Source: Halomonas sp. | Lineage (GTDB): Bacteria; Pseudomonadota; Gammaproteobacteria; Pseudomonadales; Halomonadaceae | DNA: 64,000 nt | Reading direction: 5' to 3' | NCBI RefSeq assembly: GCF_011050415.1 | Contig: NZ_DRFS01000002.1 | Span: 1 to 64,000, forward strand | Part shown: one piece after another, positions 59,579 through 64,000 of the stretch | How the letters are laid out: the number at the start of each line of letters is the position of its first letter | Numbering within the stretch: position 1 is the stretch's first letter | Notes under the pieces: model-generated | What the model was told of the DNA's origin: nothing | What the model saw: the letters and a program-made list of their open reading frames with translations, nothing else | The model's database searches: none | Made by a program: the position numbers and the translations under genes

Positions 59579-60517
59579 TTACAGATTAAAGCGCTCTTCA
59601 ATCACTGGCCATGCGGGGTCGCCGTCTGTGGTAGTGACGTCGGCTAGCATTGCTTCGATACGCTCAGAATGGTCGTTGATCCACTGTTCGGCGACCTCGC
59701 TAAGGTCACGCTCTTCCTGGCCAAACGCCTGAATCATCCAGCTCTGCTCTTCTGCGGTGAAAGTGAACTGTTCAAAGAGCGTCACCACATTGGGGTTGGC
59801 GTCCGCATAGTCGCTGCGTAATAGCGTTAGCACGTCGCTTTCGCCGTTATTTTCACCGAATAAATTCTCAGGATCATCCAGATAGCGCATCGGTAATTCA
59901 AGGTTCATCCAATGGGGCGTCCAGCCGACCCAAACGATGGCCTCTTCACGGGAAATTGCATCACGTGCAGCCGACAACATACCGACTTCACTGGTATCGA
60001 CCAGCCGCCAGTCACCTAGCCCCCAGGTGTCGTTATCAATCGCATCATGCAGAATCTCACTGGCGGCAGAGCCTGCACCAAAGCCATGAATTTGGCCATT
60101 GAACTGGTCACGATGTTCATCCAGGTCGGCAAAACTCTGAATGCCGTTCTCATACAGATATTCCGGCACCGCCAGAGTCATTTGCGCCCCATCGACGTTA
60201 TTGGCGACATCAATCAACACACCCGACTCCTTACGCGGATTAAACATCTCGCGTTGCGCAGGTAGCCAAGCGCCTAGGAAGGCGTCGATATCGCCACTTT
60301 CGATCCCTTGATAAATGACTTGTAGGCCAATTTCGTGAGTGCTGGTTTCGTAACCCAGTGGGTTCAATAGCTTTTCAGCAATGGCGGTTTTTACCGTAAT
60401 GCCGGGCCAGGCGGGCACTCCGAAGTCGAGGGTTTGGTCGTCAGCGTGCGCCGCCGAGACGAATAACGCGGCGGTGGCGAAGGCAATGCCTGAGGCGAGA
60501 GGTTTAAGGTGTGTCAT
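59579..60517 (-). CDS. Glycine betaine/choline/carnitine-type ABC binding protein (OpuAC family)
   Basis: The 312-residue periplasmic protein has the signal peptide ending SAAHADDQ and the OpuAC fold: LDFGVPAWPGITVKTAIAEKLL, QVIYQGIESGDIDAFLGAWLPAQREMF and IVWVGWTPHWMNLELPMRYLDDP; the Trp residues would form the aromatic cage for a quaternary amine. No permease or ATPase gene is adjacent. It lies immediately downstream of the gamma-butyrobetaine-hydroxylase-like gene, suggesting a carnitine or butyrobetaine ligand. AAGGAG stands before the ATG. Confidence 0.9.
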   Translation of the reverse strand: MTHLKPLASGIAFATAALFVSAAHADDQTLDFGVPAWPGITVKTAIAEKLLNPLGYETSTHEIGLQVIYQGIESGDIDAFLGAWLPAQREMFNPRKESGVLIDVANNVDGAQMTLAVPEYLYENGIQSFADLDEHRDQFNGQIHGFGAGSAASEILHDAIDNDTWGLGDWRLVDTSEVGMLSAARDAISREEAIVWVGWTPHWMNLELPMRYLDDPENLFGENNGESDVLTLLRSDYADANPNVVTLFEQFTFTAEEQSWMIQAFGQEERDLSEVAEQWINDHSERIEAMLADVTTTDGDPAWPVIEERFNL

Positions 60518-60581
60518 AGGATCTCCTTGCTAGGTTTTTGTCCGATAGGTGTTGTTGTTAAACAGTTATTATGGAATACCG

Positions 60582-61763
60582 CTAAACGTGGCGGGCTAGC
60601 ACACGGAGCCGTGAAGCCAGCATATCGCGGTCTAAATAGGTTCCCTGCAAATGGCGTGCGCCGCTGTTAGGGTCGAACTCGCGCCGCCCGTGGAGTACCC
60701 GGCGGTTATCAAAAGCGACCATCTGACCTGGGAGAAGCGTGAACTCTAGCTGGTGCGCTTCGCTGTGGAACAGTGTCCACAGTAGTGCGTAGGCGCTGTA
60801 CCAGGCGTCCATCTGCTCTACCGGTAGGTGAAGGGCATCGCGAATCCAGTTGTTTAGCCGCATTTCGACTAGATTACCTTTGGCATCTAGCGTGATAACG
60901 GGTGCGCGGGTGGAAATGTCATGGGTTTCATCCTGAAAGCGAAAATCGATCGGTGTTTCGCTGAGGATGGCTAGCGCTGCAGGGTCTTGCTGGCGTAGTG
61001 CTTCTACCACGCGCGCGCCGTCGGCAAATAGCGATTCGCCGCCACTGGCTTCGTTCTGTAGGCAGTAGAGCAACTGAATATCCGGCGGCTGGCGCCAGTT
61101 GGGTAAGTCAATATGCAGTGGTAATCCCACCGCAGTGTAGGCCGCATTATTGGGATTGGGCTTGGAGCGTACATCAAAGCGGGCGCCAAAGTTGGTGGCG
61201 CGCAGGGGACCAATTCGTTCAGCAAGGCGGCTCACTTCCTCTTCTAACAAAGGGCCATCGGTAATCAGTGCCAGCCCATCCCGCAGCATGGCCGTTAGCC
61301 AAGTTTTTTCGCCTTGGAGTGTTAAAAAATCCGCATGGCGGATGCGCTCAGGAGCAAAGTGATCACCCCACGGCTGGACGTTGGGTACCGCCGAGTGACG
61401 TATAACCTCTGGGCGGCGCTGGTAAAGCCAGCCGCTATGAAAAGCGCTGACATGACCATCCTGCCAATGCAGGTGTAAGTGCCCTTCCAACAGTACAACG
61501 CTTGGTGGCTCAGTGATGGGTTCAAGCGGTAGGTAGAGCCTTTCACGGGTCTGCGGGTGGCGGCAGGCGTGGCAGGCACAGTGGTCGCGCAGCCAGCGTA
61601 ACGGCAGCGTCGTCTGCAGTCCGTCTTGCCACTCAAGGCTAACACCCAGTGGCGTGGTTGCTGCTTGTGTGAGTGAGGGTTCGGTGTCGTAAGAGGTTAG
61701 CTCGCCCATCTCTGGTGCGTGAGTATTGCTCGTCGTGGGTATGGATTGTAATGCGCTATTCAT
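60582..61763 (-). CDS. Gamma-butyrobetaine hydroxylase-like Fe(II)/2-oxoglutarate dioxygenase
   Basis: The 393-residue protein has an N-terminal zinc-binding DUF971-type domain (LEWQDGLQTTLPLRWLRDHCACHACRHPQTRERL in parts) and a TauD-type catalytic domain with the iron ligands His and Asp in LPLHIDLPNW and the distal His in NRRVLHGRREF, plus a 2-oxoglutarate Arg nearby. This pairing defines gamma-butyrobetaine hydroxylases, which make carnitine. ATG at 61763 with GGAG five bases upstream is preferred to a longer frame. It shares a region with a betaine-type binding protein and a divergent LysR gene. Confidence 0.87.
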   Translation of the reverse strand: MNSALQSIPTTSNTHAPEMGELTSYDTEPSLTQAATTPLGVSLEWQDGLQTTLPLRWLRDHCACHACRHPQTRERLYLPLEPITEPPSVVLLEGHLHLHWQDGHVSAFHSGWLYQRRPEVIRHSAVPNVQPWGDHFAPERIRHADFLTLQGEKTWLTAMLRDGLALITDGPLLEEEVSRLAERIGPLRATNFGARFDVRSKPNPNNAAYTAVGLPLHIDLPNWRQPPDIQLLYCLQNEASGGESLFADGARVVEALRQQDPAALAILSETPIDFRFQDETHDISTRAPVITLDAKGNLVEMRLNNWIRDALHLPVEQMDAWYSAYALLWTLFHSEAHQLEFTLLPGQMVAFDNRRVLHGRREFDPNSGARHLQGTYLDRDMLASRLRVLARHV

Positions 61764-61901
61764 TAAAACTCCGAAGGGCTCCCTTTGCTGCAGTGCATGA
61801 GGGTCGTGCATAACTCCTATTAAGGATGATGAGTGGCGGCGGCGCTGACAAACGATTAATCTGGCCCCTGAGGCCATGTTTTACTTATAGGTTGCTTTTT
61901 C

Positions 61902-62768
61902 ATGAGTCAGTTACCGCCCCTTTTATGGTTACAAGCCTTTGAATCTGCGGCACGCACGCTAAGCTTTACCGCCGCAGGTAACGAGCTGGGCGTCACCCAA
62001 GCGGCCATTAGTCAGCGTGTTCGGCTGCTGGAAGACCGGGTCGGTCAGAAATTGTTTGTACGACACGCACGTAGCTTAACGCTCACGCCCGCCGGGCAAG
62101 CGTGGTTGCCGAGTATTCACGATGCCTTTACACGCATCAGCGAAGGCACGTTGGAAGTCTTTGGGAGTACTTCTGAGCAACCTGTCACGCTACGCACGAC
62201 GCCGGTGATTCAGCAGTCATGGTTGGCGCCGCGATTAATCGCATTTCATCGTGCTTATCCCCACGTCGCTTTACGTTTGGTCAGTGCTATCTGGCCGGAT
62301 GACTTTGGCCCTGAAGGAGCGGATATCGAAATTCGTTACGGTAAGGGGGAGTGGTCAGGTGTAGAGATGCAGTCTTTGGGAAAGGAGCGGCTGCTGCCAG
62401 TCTGCTCGCCAGCGTTGGCGAAACAGCTATCAATCCCAACCGATCTGACGGGGCATACCTTGCTTCATGCGGCCGGGTTTGGCATAGGCTGGCCCGGCTG
62501 GCTACAGGAAGCTGGGGTCGCGCACTTGGAAGCGCAGTGCCGGTCGCTCACATGTGATAATCAAGTAATGACATTAGCACTTGCCAGCCAGGACGGCGGC
62601 ATTGCACTTACCCATCTAAGGCTATTGGAGCAGCGCACGGATCTGGTAGCCCCCTTTAAGCTCAGCGTACTCAGCGATGAACAATTTTGGTTAGTTCGCC
62701 CTAGCCGCCGGCAAGTAGGCGAAGATGCCGCGCTTGTCTGGCAATGGTTAAGGAATTCTATGAGATAA
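61902..62768 (+). CDS. LysR-family regulator (GcvA-like), divergent from the butyrobetaine gene
   Basis: The 288-residue protein has an HTH at about 5-62 (LLWLQAFESAARTLSFTAAGNELGVTQAAISQRVRLLEDRVGQKLF) of the GcvA type and an effector domain from about 92. It is divergent from the hydroxylase/binding protein genes and is likely their regulator, possibly sensing a quaternary amine. No strong ribosome site precedes the ATG. Confidence 0.88.
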   Translation: MSQLPPLLWLQAFESAARTLSFTAAGNELGVTQAAISQRVRLLEDRVGQKLFVRHARSLTLTPAGQAWLPSIHDAFTRISEGTLEVFGSTSEQPVTLRTTPVIQQSWLAPRLIAFHRAYPHVALRLVSAIWPDDFGPEGADIEIRYGKGEWSGVEMQSLGKERLLPVCSPALAKQLSIPTDLTGHTLLHAAGFGIGWPGWLQEAGVAHLEAQCRSLTCDNQVMTLALASQDGGIALTHLRLLEQRTDLVAPFKLSVLSDEQFWLVRPSRRQVGEDAALVWQWLRNSMR

Positions 62769-62869
62769 GTGGTTATTGCTGATTTAGTGGGTTTTTACCA
62801 ATTTTCTTGCCATTTTGGTGCAGCCGTGAAGAATGATGCGCTTTCAATGCTAAAAAAGGCGTCTGATAC

Positions 62870-64000
62870 ATGGATTTTTCTCTTACAGCGCTAGTGGATC
62901 GTAGCAACGGCCTGCTGTGGGGCAGCGTACTGATTTATCTATTGATTGGTGCGGGGCTCTATTTCACGGTAATGACCAGGGGGATACAGATACGCTACTT
63001 CGGTCATATGTTTAAGCTGCTGCGCAGCTCCCGCGAGTCCAACGGCGGCATCTCTTCTTTTCAAGCACTTTCCACAAGTTTAGCGGCACGTGTAGGCACC
63101 GGTAATTTGGCGGGTGTGGCGGTGGCGATCTACTTTGGCGGCCCCGGCGCGATTTTCTGGATGTGGATGACGGCCATGGTGGGCATGGCGACCAGCTTTG
63201 TAGAGTCGACCTTGGCTCAAGCGTATAAAACGGATCACGGTGATAACACTTTCCGTGGCGGCCCCGCTCGTTACATTGAGCATGGTCTTGGCTTGCGCTG
63301 GCTGGCCGTACTGTTTTCGATCTGTTTGATTATTGCTTTTGGGTTGGCGTTTAACAGTGTGCAGGCCAACTCTATCGCCCAGGCCATGGAGCAGGCATTC
63401 GCCATTCCCACCTGGGCAATGGGGTTAGTCTTGATGGCGGTGGTCGCGCCGATCATTTTTGGTGGTTTGAAATCGATTGCCAAAGTGGCGGAGCTGGTTG
63501 TACCGCTGATGGCACTGCTTTACTTGGTGCTGGCGCTGATCGTCGTCGGGTTAAATATTAGCGATTTGCCTGCGGCGATCATGACCATAGTGCGCAGTGC
63601 GTTTGGCCTTGAGCAAGCCGCGGGCGGCGCCGTGGGGTACGCGGTGTCTCAAGCGATTATGAACGGTATTCAGCGGGGCTTATTTTCAAACGAGGCGGGC
63701 ATGGGGTCGGCGCCTAATGCGGCAGCAACGGCGTCTACCCGCCCGAATCACCCGGCCGCTCAAGGGTTTATTCAAATGCTTGGGGTGTTCCTGGATACCC
63801 TGGTGATTTGTACCGCCACGGCGGCGATCATCATTATGGCCGGGCCAGAATTAATGGCGGGCGATGAGAACAATGGCATTCAGTTAACGCAAATGGCGCT
63901 GTCTAGTCATGTGGGTGAGTGGGGCGGCATGTTTATCGCTGTTGCGATTCTGCTGTTTGCGTTTACGTCTGTTATCGCTAACTACTCTTACGGCGAATCC
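62870..64000 (+). CDS. Alanine/glycine:cation symporter (AGCS family), partial
   Basis: 377 codons run to the window edge without a stop. The protein has about nine helices so far and AGCS signatures: GAGLYFTVMTRGIQIRYF, SSFQALSTSLAARVGTGNLAGVAVAIYFGGPGAIFWMW, FRGGPARYIEHGLGLRW and RGLFSNEAGMGSAPNAAATA. It takes up alanine or glycine with Na+. AAGGCG stands eight bases before the ATG. The remaining C-terminus (about 80 residues) lies beyond the window. Confidence 0.93.
   Translation, partial: MDFSLTALVDRSNGLLWGSVLIYLLIGAGLYFTVMTRGIQIRYFGHMFKLLRSSRESNGGISSFQALSTSLAARVGTGNLAGVAVAIYFGGPGAIFWMWMTAMVGMATSFVESTLAQAYKTDHGDNTFRGGPARYIEHGLGLRWLAVLFSICLIIAFGLAFNSVQANSIAQAMEQAFAIPTWAMGLVLMAVVAPIIFGGLKSIAKVAELVVPLMALLYLVLALIVVGLNISDLPAAIMTIVRSAFGLEQAAGGAVGYAVSQAIMNGIQRGLFSNEAGMGSAPNAAATASTRPNHPAAQGFIQMLGVFLDTLVICTATAAIIIMAGPELMAGDENNGIQLTQMALSSHVGEWGGMFIAVAILLFAFTSVIANYSYGES

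Overview
The window looks like a chromosomal segment of a halophilic gammaproteobacterium, most likely Halomonas or a close relative. This rests on gene content (recBCD, purEK, an arginine ABC operon with an AstE-like protein, chrA, tripartite transporter, betaine/carnitine genes) and overall codon and GC feel; there is no rRNA or other marker to prove it. No tRNA, rRNA or CRISPR array was seen.

Layout. (1) 1-10.5 kb is an accessory region. It begins with the right end of an IS3-family element, followed on the minus strand by a lasso-peptide locus: a 49-residue precursor missed by size-limited gene callers (2935-3084), a fused leader-recognition/protease B protein and an ABC exporter. The ATP-dependent lasso cyclase is not in the window, and the operon runs into the IS end. 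Next to it sit a LuxI-type acyl-homoserine-lactone synthase and a LuxR-type receptor; similar lux-box-like palindromes lie upstream of the precursor and of the synthase. After a DUF4236 gene comes an integrase-less integron cassette array (7.0-10.5 kb). Its cassettes carry a two-TM protein, a HEPN-like protein, and a two-gene cassette with a QxK nuclease-like protein and a SIR2-like DUF4917 protein broken by one in-frame TAG.

(2) 10.6-27.2 kb holds recD-recB and recC, separated by a LysR-regulated aldoxime/nitrile module (DUF3311 protein, Na+/solute symporter, nitrilase, heme aldoxime dehydratase) and pncB. (3) 27.3-36.9 kb is ordinary housekeeping and accessory metabolism: ilvD, rhodanese, chrA, a small HTH protein, purEK, a diguanylate cyclase, TraX and an isoaspartyl-dipeptidase-like protein. 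(4) 37-43.4 kb is a basic amino-acid uptake locus with an AstE-like desuccinylase, one ATPase, two permeases and three tandem paralogous binding proteins separated by strong hairpins.

(5) 43.5-45 kb has a hemerythrin and WrbA. (6) 45-55.4 kb is a sugar-acid catabolic locus: a GntR/FCD repressor, a TctCBA transporter, three mechanistically different dehydratases, a DHDPS-family aldolase/dehydratase and a 2-hydroxyacid dehydrogenase. (7) 55.5-64 kb holds a tartrate/D-malate dehydrogenase with its LysR regulator, a lipocalin and MtfA, a UPF0047 protein, a betaine-type binding protein beside a gamma-butyrobetaine-hydroxylase-like gene and LysR regulator, and the start of an AGCS alanine/glycine symporter cut by the window edge.
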